Program-made: the position numbers and the translations under genes
Assembly (NCBI GenBank): GCA_963811365.1
Contig: CAWEQW010000007.1
Span: forward strand, 247,977 to 311,976
Direction of reading: 5' to 3'
DNA length: 64,000 nucleotides
Origin: CAWEQW01 sp963811365
GTDB lineage: Bacteria; Actinomycetota; Actinomycetes; Propionibacteriales; Nocardioidaceae
Shown here: positions 8,192 through 16,363 of the stretch, one piece after another
Position numbering within the stretch: the first letter of the stretch is position 1
How the letters are laid out: the number at the start of each line of letters is the position of its first letter
Notes under the pieces: generated by a model
Databases searched by the model: none
The model's input: only the letters and a program-made list of their open reading frames with translations
What the model was told of the DNA's origin: nothing

Positions 8192-8971
8192 GTGAGGCCA
8201 CGTGACCGCCGCGCCGAGATGCGCTCGATCCTGCGCAGCCGGCCGGTCAGCGTCGACGAGCTCGCCGAGCGGTACGACGTCTCGCTGTCGACCGTGCGCC
8301 GGGACCTCGCGACGCTCTCCGCGGAGGGTGAGGTGGTCCGCACCTACGGTGGCGCGCTCGCCCAGGCGCCCGGCGAGCAGAGCCTCCACGAGCGCGAGCA
8401 CCTCGACGTCTCGCAGAAGGCCGCGATCGCCCGGGAGGCCCAGCGGTTCGTCGGCCCGGGCCAGCTGCTGCTGATGGACGCCGGCACGACCGTCGGGGCT
8501 CTGGCCGAGCGACTCGCGTCGTACGACGGGGTCACGGTGGTGACCAACGGGCTCACCACGTTGCACGCCCTCGAGGACGCCGCCGGCGTCGAGCTGGTGG
8601 TCCTGGGGGGCAGCGTGCGGCACGTCAGCCTCGGCATGGTGGGACCGATCGCGGAGGCGTCGCTCGCCGGCCTCACGGCGGACGTCGCGTTCCTCGGCGC
8701 CGACGGCGTGGTCGCAGGCCGCGGCATCTGCGAGGGAACCGCCGAGCAGGCCGCACTGAAGCGCGGCATGGCAGGCGCGGCGAGGACGGTGGTCGTGCTC
8801 GCGTCCGCCGGCAAGCTCGGCAACGCGTCGAGCAACTGGTGGACTCCGCTGAACCCGCCCTGGACGCTGGTCACCGACGACCGGGCGACCGAGCAGCAGC
8901 TGGCACCGTTCCGCGACGCAGGCGCCGACGTCGTGGTGGCCTCCCCCCGGCCGCGTCGGGCAGCGCGATGA
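8192..8971 (+). CDS. DeoR/GlpR-family transcriptional regulator
   Basis: About 259 residues. The N-terminal winged HTH (VSVDELAERYDVSLSTVRRDL) and the EGEVVRTYGGAL segment are classic for DeoR; the C-terminal sugar-phosphate-binding domain shows LLMDAGTTVGALAERL and VFLGADGV-like motifs. These repressors usually respond to a phosphorylated intermediate, here plausibly the product of the kinase two genes upstream. GTG 8192 is preferred because it includes the usual RRAEMRSIL helix; ATG 8219 is an alternative. No clear ribosome binding site. It overlaps the following GntR gene by ATGA. Confidence 0.85.
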   Translation: MRPRDRRAEMRSILRSRPVSVDELAERYDVSLSTVRRDLATLSAEGEVVRTYGGALAQAPGEQSLHEREHLDVSQKAAIAREAQRFVGPGQLLLMDAGTTVGALAERLASYDGVTVVTNGLTTLHALEDAAGVELVVLGGSVRHVSLGMVGPIAEASLAGLTADVAFLGADGVVAGRGICEGTAEQAALKRGMAGAARTVVVLASAGKLGNASSNWWTPLNPPWTLVTDDRATEQQLAPFRDAGADVVVASPRPRRAAR

Positions 8972-9675
8972 CCGACCGCAGGGCCTCGCGCACCGGGCTG
9001 GCCGAGCAGGTCGCGGGCCACCTGCTGCACGACATCACCGAGGGGGTGTACCCGGAGGGTGAGCGGCTGCCCCCCGAGCCCGTGCTCGCCGACGCCGCCG
9101 GCGTGTCCCGGCTGACGCTGCGCGAGGCGGTCAAGTCGCTGGCGCAGCGGGGCGTGGTGCGCGTCGAGCAGGGCCGCGGCACGTTCGTGAACCCCTCGTC
9201 GCAGTGGCTGCCGCTCGACCCGGAGCTGCTCACCAGCCTGGTTCGTCGCGAGCACGGGCTGGCGGCCCAGCTGACCGAGGTCCGCGGCATCGTCGAGGTG
9301 GGGGCAGCGGGGCTGGCCGCCCGACGCCGTACGGCCGCGGACCTGCGCCGGATGCGCGAGGCGCTCGAGCGTGCGGAGGCGGCGCTCGGCTCGGGCGACG
9401 TCGACGCCTTCTCCCGCGCGGACATCGACTTCCACCAGGCGGTGCTGGGCGCGGTCGGCAACCAGTTCGTCCCCGCGCTGCTGGTGCCCGTCGACGGCGC
9501 GCTCCAGGAGATCCGGCGACAGACGTCGCGGGACCCTGTCGCGTCCCGCCGAGCACTGGTGATGCATCGAAGGATCTTCGACGCCGTCCGCGGTCGCTCC
9601 GCCGGCACCGCGGAGGAGGCGATGCGCCGCCACCTCGACGAGACGCGCAGGTGCATCGACGCCATGGCGGAGTAG
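8968..9675 (+). CDS. FadR-type (FCD) GntR transcriptional regulator
   Basis: 235 residues. The N-terminal GntR winged helix (GERLPPEPVLADAAGVSRLT, then LREAVKSLAQRGVVRVEQGR) is followed by an all-alpha FCD ligand domain with metal/ligand residues (DIDFHQAVLGAVGN, HRRIFDAVRGR, MRRHLDETRR). FCD regulators of this type sense sugar acids such as galactonate or gluconate. It is the last gene of the kinase-PdxA-DeoR unit and precedes the dehydratase gene. A shared operator-like sequence at 9737-9759 and 12517-12539 is a candidate target. Confidence 0.85.
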   Translation: MTDRRASRTGLAEQVAGHLLHDITEGVYPEGERLPPEPVLADAAGVSRLTLREAVKSLAQRGVVRVEQGRGTFVNPSSQWLPLDPELLTSLVRREHGLAAQLTEVRGIVEVGAAGLAARRRTAADLRRMREALERAEAALGSGDVDAFSRADIDFHQAVLGAVGNQFVPALLVPVDGALQEIRRQTSRDPVASRRALVMHRRIFDAVRGRSAGTAEEAMRRHLDETRRCIDAMAE

Positions 9676-9736
9676 TGCCGGGTTCCCCGACGCGTGGTTG
9701 ACTGGCCGCACGTGGCGCACCAGGGTTGGCGCTCAT

Positions 9737-9759
9737 ACATCAGATGAATAGATGAATCG
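9737..9759. promoter_or_regulatory. operator-like sequence, copy 1
   Basis: Read on the minus strand this is CGATTCATC-N3-TCATCTGA-TGT. It matches the element at 12517-12539 at 20 of 23 positions. It lies 50 bases before the dehydratase start, downstream of the GntR gene, and includes the small palindrome CATCAGATG. Probably bound by the DeoR or FadR-type regulator encoded just upstream. Confidence 0.5.
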
Positions 9760-9808
9760 TCGGGACCGCTTCCACACGGATCCGGCGTCGGGAGAGGTGA
9801 GGCGCGGC

Positions 9809-11611
9809 ATGACCGAGCAAGCAGGACGGAGGAACCGCAGGCTCCGCAGCCAGGAGTGGTTCCAGAACCCGGACAACGTGGGGATGACCGCGCTCTACAT
9901 CGAGCGCTACATGAACTGGGGCCTCACCCGGGAGGAGCTGCAGTCCGGCCGCCCGGTCGTCGGCATCGCGCAGACCGGCTCCGACCTGTCGCCGTGCAAC
10001 CGGCACCACCTGCAGCTCGCCGACCGGGTGCGGGAGGGGGTCCGCGAGGCCGGCGGGCTGTGCTTCGAGTTCCCGGTGCACCCCATCCAGGAGACCGGCA
10101 AGCGTCCCACCGCGGCGCTCGACCGCAACCTCGCCTACCTGGGCCTCGTCGAGGTGCTCTACGGCTACCCGCTGGACGGGGTGGTGCTCACCACCGGCTG
10201 CGACAAGACGACCCCTGCGTGCCTGATGGCCGCCGCCACGGTCGACCTGCCGGCGATCGTGCTGTCGGGCGGTCCGATGCTGAACGGCTGGTTCGGCGGG
10301 CAGCGCACCGGCTCGGGGACGATCGTGTGGAAGGCCCGGGAGATGCTCGCCGCGGGCGAGATCGACCAGGCGGAGTTCGTCGAGATGGTGGCCTCCTCGG
10401 CCCCGTCGCCCGGCCACTGCAACACGATGGGCACGGCGTCCACGATGAACAGCCTGGCGGAGGCGCTCGGCATGAGCCTGCCGGGCTGCGCGGCGATCCC
10501 GGCGCCGCACCGTGACCGGGGCCGGATCGCCTACGAGACGGGCCGTCGGGTCGTGGAGATGGTCGAGGAGGACCTCAAGCCCTCGGACATCCTGACCCGC
10601 GAGGCCTTCGAGAACGCCATCGTGGTGAACTCGGCGATCGGCGGCTCCACGAACGCGCCGATCCACGTCAACGCCATCGCCCGGCATGCCGGGGTGGAGC
10701 TGACGGTCGACGACTGGGAGCGGATCGGCCGCGACGTGCCGCTGCTCGTCGACCTGCAGCCCGCCGGCCGCTTCCTGGGCGAGGAGTACCACCGCGCCGG
10801 CGGGGTCCCCGCCGTCGTCGGTGAGCTGATCCGGCACGGGCTGATCCACCAGGATGCGCCGACGGTCAACGGCCGCACGGTCGGGGAGAACTGCGCCGGG
10901 GTGGCCTCCTCGGACGCCGACGTGATCCGCGGCTTCGACGACCCGCTGATGGAGCAGGCCGGGTTCAAGGTGCTGAAGGGCAACCTGTTCGACAGCGCGA
11001 TCATGAAGACGAGCGTGATCTCCGAGGACTTCCGGCAGCGGTACCTCGACGACCCTCGGCACCCGAACGTGTTCGAGAGCCGAGCGGTCGTCTTCGACGG
11101 CCCCGAGGACTACCACGACCGCATCGACGACCCCTCGCTGGAGATCGACGAGGACTGCGCCCTGTTCATCCGCGGCAACGGCCCGGTCGGCTACCCGGGA
11201 TCGGCCGAGGTGGTCAACATGCAGCCTCCCGCCGCACTGATCAGGCGGGGCGTGCGCGAGCTGCCCTGCGTCGGCGACGGCCGGCAGTCCGGGACGTCCG
11301 GGTCACCGTCCATCCTGAACGCCTCACCCGAGGCCGCGGCCGGTGGCGGGCTCGCGCTGCTGCGCACCGGGGACCGGGTGCGCTTCGACCTCGAGGCAGG
11401 CACCGCGGACATCCTCGTGCCCGACGAGGAGCTCGAGCAGCGTCGCCGGGAGCTCGCGGAGCACCCCTACCCCTACCCGGAGTCGCAGACCCCGTGGCAG
11501 GAGATCCAGCGGTCGATGGTCGGGCAGATGGACACCGGCATGGTCCTCGAGCCCGCCGTCGGCTACCAGCGTGTCGCCGGCTCGAAGGGCGTCCCTCGGC
11601 ACAGCCACTGA
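9809..11611 (+). CDS. IlvD/Edd-family sugar-acid dehydratase
   Basis: 600 residues, a Fe-S dehydratase of the branch that acts on aldonic acids such as arabonate or xylonate, giving 2-keto-3-deoxy acids. Motifs: RSQEWFQNPDNVGMTALYIE, GIAQTGSDLSPCNRHH, TTGCDKTTPACLMAA and PGHCNTMGTASTMNSLAEAL, whose cysteines hold the cluster, then VVNSAIGGSTNAPIHVNAIA. I chose ATG 9809 because GGGAGAGGTGAGG lies 7 bases upstream; the longer frame from 9752 would run through the operator-like site. The adjacent convergent aldolase gene encodes the expected next step. Confidence 0.88.
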   Translation: MTEQAGRRNRRLRSQEWFQNPDNVGMTALYIERYMNWGLTREELQSGRPVVGIAQTGSDLSPCNRHHLQLADRVREGVREAGGLCFEFPVHPIQETGKRPTAALDRNLAYLGLVEVLYGYPLDGVVLTTGCDKTTPACLMAAATVDLPAIVLSGGPMLNGWFGGQRTGSGTIVWKAREMLAAGEIDQAEFVEMVASSAPSPGHCNTMGTASTMNSLAEALGMSLPGCAAIPAPHRDRGRIAYETGRRVVEMVEEDLKPSDILTREAFENAIVVNSAIGGSTNAPIHVNAIARHAGVELTVDDWERIGRDVPLLVDLQPAGRFLGEEYHRAGGVPAVVGELIRHGLIHQDAPTVNGRTVGENCAGVASSDADVIRGFDDPLMEQAGFKVLKGNLFDSAIMKTSVISEDFRQRYLDDPRHPNVFESRAVVFDGPEDYHDRIDDPSLEIDEDCALFIRGNGPVGYPGSAEVVNMQPPAALIRRGVRELPCVGDGRQSGTSGSPSILNASPEAAAGGGLALLRTGDRVRFDLEAGTADILVPDEELEQRRRELAEHPYPYPESQTPWQEIQRSMVGQMDTGMVLEPAVGYQRVAGSKGVPRHSH

Positions 11612-11631
11612 GCTCCGCCGCCCCGCTAGGG

Positions 11632-12498
11632 TCAGAGCGCGGGGGCGGGGTCGAAGGCGAGACGGGCGAGCGCGGCGTCGACGTCGTAGCCCGCCGGCGG
11701 CGCGAGCAGCGGCGGGCGCACGGTGCCCATCGGGATCCCGCTGCGCGCCTGGGCCAGCGCCTTCAGGACGCCGGGGGAGTCGTGCTGCCTCGTGAGCGCG
11801 GAGACCTCGCGCAGGTGGGCAGCGAGCGGCGCGGCGCCCTCGGTGTCGCCGGTGCGCACCCGTTGCCACATCTCGACCATCTGCCGCGGGACGATGTTCG
11901 CCAGCGCGGAGATGCATCCGAAGGCGTCGAGCAGGTCATGGGCGAGGTCCGTCTCGGTGCCGACCATGACCTGCCTCCCGGACGCGCGCACCGCTGCGGA
12001 GTACGCCGGCTCGCCGGCCGAGTTCTTCACGCCCCACAGGGGCAGCGACGCCACCAGGTCGGCCGGCACCGGGACCGCGTAGCGCGGGTGGTGGTAGACG
12101 AGCACCGGGTGCTGCGACGTCTCGAGCACCCGCTCGTAGAAGATCCGGAGCCCCTCGTCTGCCGGCGCTTTGAAGTAGTAGGGCGGCAGCACCAGCACGC
12201 CACAGACAGGGAGGTCGTTGACCCGGCGGATCAGCCTCAGCGTGTCGGGCAGGTTCCCCTCCGTCAGCACGGGCAGGACGTCGATCCCCGGGTCGTCGCG
12301 GACCAGCGCCTCCACGACGGTGATCTTCTCGTCCACGGTGACCGACGGCCCCTCGCCGTTGGTGCCGAAGGGGGCCACCCCCGCGACGCCCTGCTCGGCG
12401 AGCCAGGTCACGTGCCGGCGGTAGGCCGGCAGGTCGATGGTGTAGTCCCCGTTCGCCTGGAAAGGGGTCAGGTTGGCGGCGTACACGCCGTTGCGCAA
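11632..12498 (-). CDS. DapA-family aldolase (2-keto-3-deoxy-sugar-acid type)
   Basis: 288 residues, (beta/alpha)8 class I lyase. Visible signatures are the substrate-carboxylate loop GTNGEGPSVT, YHHPRYAVPV at the catalytic Tyr position, and the Schiff-base lysine in LWGVKNSAGE. Family members cleave or dehydrate 2-keto-3-deoxy sugar acids; the neighbouring dehydratase suggests cleavage to pyruvate plus an aldehyde, but a KDA-dehydratase role is also possible. It converges on the dehydratase gene (20-base gap) and shares its operator-like sequence (12517-12539), so the two are probably co-regulated. Confidence 0.85.
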   Translation of the reverse strand: MRNGVYAANLTPFQANGDYTIDLPAYRRHVTWLAEQGVAGVAPFGTNGEGPSVTVDEKITVVEALVRDDPGIDVLPVLTEGNLPDTLRLIRRVNDLPVCGVLVLPPYYFKAPADEGLRIFYERVLETSQHPVLVYHHPRYAVPVPADLVASLPLWGVKNSAGEPAYSAAVRASGRQVMVGTETDLAHDLLDAFGCISALANIVPRQMVEMWQRVRTGDTEGAAPLAAHLREVSALTRQHDSPGVLKALAQARSGIPMGTVRPPLLAPPAGYDVDAALARLAFDPAPAL

Positions 12499-12516
12499 GG
12501 CTCGCTCCCGGGATCG

Positions 12517-12539
12517 CGATTCATCAAGTCATCTGACGT
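12517..12539. promoter_or_regulatory. operator-like sequence, copy 2
   Basis: CGATTCATC-N3-TCATCTGA-CGT on the plus strand, 19 bases upstream of the aldolase start. It is the partner of the site at 9737-9759. A further inverted repeat, CGATA-N3-TATCG at 12541-12553, lies between it and the FAH gene and may serve the opposite promoter. Confidence 0.5.
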
Positions 12540-12577
12540 TCGATAGCGTATCGGCAACCGAGTTGGAGGAGGTCCAG

Positions 12578-13429
12578 GTGCGACTGCTGCGGGTGGGTGA
12601 CGCGGGACGGGAACGACCGTGTGTGCTTCGCGAGGACGGCACGGTGGTCGACGTCTCCGAGCTGGTCGGCGACGTCGACGGCCGGTTCCTCGCCGACGGA
12701 GGCCCGGAGCGGCTGCGCGCCGAGCTGGAGCGTCGTCCTTCCCTGCCGGTGGTCGACCTCGATGCCGAGCGGGTCGGGCCGTGCGTCGCCCGGCCCCCGA
12801 AGGTGGTGTGCATCGGCCTCAACTTCGTCGACCACGCCGAGGAGTCGGGGCAGCCGGTCCCGACCGAGCCGGTGATCTTCCTCAAGGCACCGAACACGGT
12901 CGTGGGACCGTTCGACGACGTGCGCGTCCCCCGCGGCAGCGAGAAGACCGACTACGAGGTCGAGCTCGGCATCGTCATCGGGCAGGAGGCCCGCTACCTG
13001 GCCGACGAGGACGCCGCGCGAGGCGTGATCGCCGGGTACGCGGTCTCCCACGACGTCTCGGAGCGGGAGTTCCAGCTCGAGCGGGGCGGCCAGTGGGTCA
13101 AGGGCAAGTCCTGCGAGACGTTCAACCCGCTGGGTCCGTGGCTGGTGACCGCCGACGAGGTCGCCGACGTCCAGAAGCTGGGCATGTCGCTGACCTTGAA
13201 CGGCGAGACCGTGCAGGACGGCACGACCTCGGACATGATCTTCTCGGCCGCGCACGTGGTGTGGTACCTCAGCCAGTTCATGGTCCTCGAGCCGGGTGAC
13301 CTCGTGAACACGGGCACGCCCGCCGGGGTGGGTATGGCCAGCGGCCGCTACCTGCGCGCGGGCGACGTGACCGAGCTCGAGATCCAGGGGCTCGGCCGGC
13401 AGCGGCAGCGGTTCGTCGCCGCGCCCTGA
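12578..13429 (+). CDS. FAH-family 2,4-diketo-3-deoxy-sugar-acid hydrolase
   Basis: 283 residues. The catalytic FAH fold shows CIGLNFVDHAEESGQPVPTE, the metal ligands in TDYEVELGIVIG, HDVSEREFQLERGGQWVKGK and NTGTPAGVGMA. This set matches the hydrolases that cleave 2,4-diketo-3-deoxy-L-fuconate or -rhamnonate to pyruvate and lactate. GTG 12578 is supported by GGAGGAGGTCC. An L-fuconate dehydratase and an SDR in the same window could supply its substrate, which favours the fuconate version. It is followed convergently by its probable regulator (7-base gap). Confidence 0.85.
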   Translation: MRLLRVGDAGRERPCVLREDGTVVDVSELVGDVDGRFLADGGPERLRAELERRPSLPVVDLDAERVGPCVARPPKVVCIGLNFVDHAEESGQPVPTEPVIFLKAPNTVVGPFDDVRVPRGSEKTDYEVELGIVIGQEARYLADEDAARGVIAGYAVSHDVSEREFQLERGGQWVKGKSCETFNPLGPWLVTADEVADVQKLGMSLTLNGETVQDGTTSDMIFSAAHVVWYLSQFMVLEPGDLVNTGTPAGVGMASGRYLRAGDVTELEIQGLGRQRQRFVAAP

Positions 13430-13436
13430 CCGGGGC

Positions 13437-14132
13437 TCAGTCGGCAGTGGCGGGCCGCAACCGGTCGCGTGCGGCCACCAGGTGCGCGCGGATCGCCCGC
13501 TCCGCCTCGCGAGGCTCGCCGGAGCGTACCGCCCGGGCCACGGCCGCGTGCTCGGCCAGCGTGCTGCTGCCCACCTGCTGGACGTAGTACAGCCGGAAGA
13601 TGTGCAGGTGGCAGTGAGTCCGGGCGAAGGCGGTCCGGGCATGGTCGTTGCCCGCCATCGCCAGCACGGCCTCGTGGAACCGCCGGTCCTGCTCGGCCAT
13701 CGCGCGGTACCTCTGGTAGCCCTCCGGTGGCGCCTCGGTGACCTCCGCCAGCAGCCGCTCGAGGATCCCCGGGTCGGTCCCGGCGCGCACCGCGCGCGCC
13801 GCACGCCCTGCGGCCCAGGGCTCGAGCAGCAGCCGGAACTCGAACAGGTCGTCGAGCTCGGAGCGGCTCAGCAGCGGGGTCGCGCGGTAGCCACGCAGCG
13901 GCTCCTTGTGCACCAGGCCGAGCGCCTCCAGGCGGGCCAGCGACTCCCGCACGGGGGTTGGCGAGACGCCGAGCCCGGCGGCGAGGCCGTCGATCGACAT
14001 GCGGCCCCCCGGCTGGACCACATGGTCCATCACCATCGCGGTGAGCGCGTCGAAGACCTCGTCGGAGAGCACCCGCCGGCTCAACGGACCCGGCGGAGGG
14101 CGCACGTCGCGCGGCGCAGTCACGCCGCGCAT
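13437..14132 (-). CDS. GntR-family (FCD) transcriptional regulator
   Basis: 231 residues: N-terminal GntR HTH (GGRMSIDGLAAGLGVSPTPV, then RESLARLEALGLVHKEPLRG) and C-terminal FCD domain (EQDRRFHEAVLAMAGND, AHLVAARDRLRPA). ATG 14132 lies inside a perfect 12-base palindrome, ATCCTATAGGAT (14131-14142), suggesting autoregulation. The gene diverges from the LarA-like gene across 41 bases. A near-identical site lies before the UxaA-like gene at 16316, so I infer a regulon of FAH, LarA-like, SDR and UxaA-like genes. Confidence 0.85.
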   Translation of the reverse strand: MRGVTAPRDVRPPPGPLSRRVLSDEVFDALTAMVMDHVVQPGGRMSIDGLAAGLGVSPTPVRESLARLEALGLVHKEPLRGYRATPLLSRSELDDLFEFRLLLEPWAAGRAARAVRAGTDPGILERLLAEVTEAPPEGYQRYRAMAEQDRRFHEAVLAMAGNDHARTAFARTHCHLHIFRLYYVQQVGSSTLAEHAAVARAVRSGEPREAERAIRAHLVAARDRLRPATAD

Positions 14133-14142
14133 CCTATAGGAT
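14131..14142. promoter_or_regulatory. GntR operator candidate, ATCCTATAGGAT
   Basis: Perfect 12-base palindrome spanning the regulator's own start codon and lying 32 bases upstream of the divergent LarA-like gene. Its one-mismatch copy at 16316-16327 sits in the next divergent promoter. Confidence 0.6.
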
Positions 14143-14173
14143 CTCCGGCGCTTTCTCGGTAGGGTGAGGATGC

Positions 14174-15496
14174 ATGGCGGCTGACAGCAATCTCGGGCCC
14201 TTCGAGGCCGTTCGCGACCTGCACTACGACGCGCCCTTCCCGCGGATGCTCCCGGTCCGGCAGAAGTTCGACGCACCCCAGGTGCGCGACGTCGCGGCGG
14301 CGACCATGGAGGCGCTCGAGCCGCTGCGAGGACGTGTCCGGGAGGGGATGCGGGTCGCGCTCACCGCGGGCAGCCGCGGCATCCACGACAAGCCCGAGGT
14401 CGTCCGGGCGGCCGGGGAGTGGCTGCGCTCGCTCGGCGCCGAGCCGTTCGTCGTACCCGCGATGGGCTCGCACGGCGGTGCCACCGCCGAGGGGCAGGTC
14501 GAGCTGCTGGCCAGCCTCGGCGTGACCGAGGACGCCGTGGGCATGCCGATCGAGGCGACCATGGACACCGTCGAGCTGGGACGGCTGCCGGACGGCCCTG
14601 CGGTGCACCTCGACGCCAACGCCGCCCGGGCGGACGCGGTCATCGCCATCAACCGCGTCAAGGCGCACACCGACTTCCAGGGCGAGATCGAGAGCGGTCT
14701 GGCGAAGATCATCGCGATCGGTCTCGGCAAGCAGCGCGGCGCCGAGGGGATCCACCGCTACGGGCCGCGCAACCTCGCGGTCTGGGTGCCGGAGGTTGCC
14801 CGCCGGATCCTCGAGACCGGCAAGGTGCTCGGCGGGCTGGCGATCGTCGAGAACGCCTACGACCGCGCGGCCGAGATCGTCCTGCTGCAGCCCGACGAGA
14901 TCGCCGGCCCCGGTGAGACCGCCGTGCTCGAGCGTGCCAAGGCACTCATGGCAGGCATCCCCTTCGACGACCTCGACGTCGCGATCGTCGACGAGATGGG
15001 CAAGAACATCTCCGGTGCCGGCATGGACACCAACGTCATCGGCCGGATGATGATCCGCGGCTCGCAGGAGTTCGAGCGTCCCCGGATCACCAACATCGCG
15101 GTCCTCGACGTCACCGAGCAGTCGCACGGCAACGCGATCGGGGTGGGCCTCGCTGACTTCGTTCCGTTCCGGATCCTGGAGAAGATCGACCTCCGCAGCG
15201 CCTACGTCAACGCGATGACCTCGGGTCTCGGCGGTCCGCAGCGCGGCCAGCTCCCGATGGCCTTCCCCACCGACCGGGACGCCGTCGCCGCGGCCCTGCT
15301 GACCTGCGGCCGCGCCGACCTGGAGAACGCCCGCGTGGTGCGAGTGCACAGCACCCTCGACCTCGAGCGGCTGCTGGTCTCGGAGTCCCTGCGCGACCGG
15401 GTCGAGGCCGACGACCGGCTCTCGATCTCGGGCGAGGCGGTCCGGCTGTCGTTCGACGGCGCCGGCGCGATCGCCGGCTGGTCGCTGTGGGACTGA
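14174..15496 (+). CDS. LarA-like nickel-pincer isomerase (lactate racemase domain)
   Basis: 440 residues. The N-terminal LarA domain contains TAGSRGIHDKPEVVRAAGEW, AMGSHGGAT and the ligand segment RVKAHTDFQGEIESG, then IGLGKQRGAEGIHRYG, comparable to the His/Lys cofactor-attachment and catalytic region of LarA. Such homologues isomerise alpha-hydroxy acids and need the pincer cofactor made by LarB/C/E, which are not in this window. Given the neighbours, epimerisation of a sugar acid is more likely than lactate racemisation. GTGAGGA precedes ATG 14174. Function at substrate level is unknown. Confidence 0.75.
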   Translation: MAADSNLGPFEAVRDLHYDAPFPRMLPVRQKFDAPQVRDVAAATMEALEPLRGRVREGMRVALTAGSRGIHDKPEVVRAAGEWLRSLGAEPFVVPAMGSHGGATAEGQVELLASLGVTEDAVGMPIEATMDTVELGRLPDGPAVHLDANAARADAVIAINRVKAHTDFQGEIESGLAKIIAIGLGKQRGAEGIHRYGPRNLAVWVPEVARRILETGKVLGGLAIVENAYDRAAEIVLLQPDEIAGPGETAVLERAKALMAGIPFDDLDVAIVDEMGKNISGAGMDTNVIGRMMIRGSQEFERPRITNIAVLDVTEQSHGNAIGVGLADFVPFRILEKIDLRSAYVNAMTSGLGGPQRGQLPMAFPTDRDAVAAALLTCGRADLENARVVRVHSTLDLERLLVSESLRDRVEADDRLSISGEAVRLSFDGAGAIAGWSLWD

Positions 15497-15511
15497 CCCG
15501 GGCGGACCGGC

Positions 15512-16252
15512 TCAGCGGGGCAGTCGCAGCCCGGTGAGCCCGCCGTCGACGGTCACCACCGTGCCGGTGGCCGAGCCCGACGCAGGGGACGCCAGGAAGC
15601 AGATCGTCTCGGCGACCTCCTGGGGAGAGACCAACCGGCCGTGCGGCTGCCGCGCCTCGAGGGCGGCTCGCTCCGCGGCGGGGTCGTCGGCGGCCGCCAG
15701 CAGCCGCTGCACCCAGGGGGTGTCCGCGGTCCCGGGCGCGACCCCGCACACCCGGATGCCCTCGGCGACGTGGTCGGCAGCCATCGCCAGCGTCAGCGAC
15801 CAGACCGCACCCTTGCTGGCGCTGTACGCCGCGCGCAGCGGCAGCCCGACCTGGGCGGCGACCGAGCAGGTGTTCACCACGACGGCCGACGCGGACTGCC
15901 GCAACGCCGGCAGCGCAGCCCGGGTGACGCGGACGGTGCCGAGCACGTTGACCTCGTGCAGCCGCCGGAAGACGTCGTCGTCGCTGTCCTCGACGGTGCC
16001 GGCCGCGCCGACGCCGGCGTTGTTCACCACCACGTCGAGACCGCCGAGCCCCGCGACGGCCTCGGACACCACGTCGCGCACCCCGGGGTCAGAGACGTCG
16101 CCCTCGAGCCGAAGGCAGCCCTCGGGGGCCCCGGACGGGTCGAGGTCCAGACAGGCGACCTCGGCGCCGCGCTGGTGCAGCAGGCGTGCGGTAGCGGCTC
16201 CGATGCCCGAGCCGCCGCCGGTCACCAGCGCCCGACGTCGCGTCGACTGCAT
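15512..16252 (-). CDS. SDR oxidoreductase (sugar-acid dehydrogenase-like)
   Basis: 246 residues, classical short-chain dehydrogenase: TGGGSGIG at 11-18, LDLD after beta-2 (a NAD preference), VVNNAGVG, catalytic Ser in NTCSVAAQVG, and YSASK. The C-terminus ends VTVDGGLTGLRLPR. ATG 16252 is preceded by GGAGGAC. Context (FAH hydrolase, L-fuconate dehydratase) suggests the 2-keto-3-deoxy-L-fuconate dehydrogenase step, which makes the diketo acid for the FAH enzyme; SDR specificity cannot be read directly. It diverges from the UxaA-like gene. Confidence 0.8.
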   Translation of the reverse strand: MQSTRRRALVTGGGSGIGAATARLLHQRGAEVACLDLDPSGAPEGCLRLEGDVSDPGVRDVVSEAVAGLGGLDVVVNNAGVGAAGTVEDSDDDVFRRLHEVNVLGTVRVTRAALPALRQSASAVVVNTCSVAAQVGLPLRAAYSASKGAVWSLTLAMAADHVAEGIRVCGVAPGTADTPWVQRLLAAADDPAAERAALEARQPHGRLVSPQEVAETICFLASPASGSATGTVVTVDGGLTGLRLPR

Positions 16253-16315
16253 CGCGTCCTCCTCCGTCCGGCGCACGACCGGTCCGTGTGGGTGTCGTCA
16301 CTGTCGATATCGTGG

Positions 16316-16327
16316 ATCCTATTGGAT
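16316..16327. promoter_or_regulatory. GntR operator candidate, ATCCTATTGGAT
   Basis: One-mismatch copy of the palindrome at 14131-14142, placed between the divergent SDR and UxaA-like genes and 36 bases before the latter's start. Confidence 0.55.
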
Positions 16328-16363
16328 ACTTCCGAACCCCTTGCCGTTGCGCCGAGGAGCCGC

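Noticed and set aside
15641..16363. N-terminal extension of the UxaA-like protein to 1158 residues
   Set aside because: The extra 240 residues are antisense to the SDR gene and not protein-like. ATG 16364 has GAGGAG before it and conserved sequence after it.
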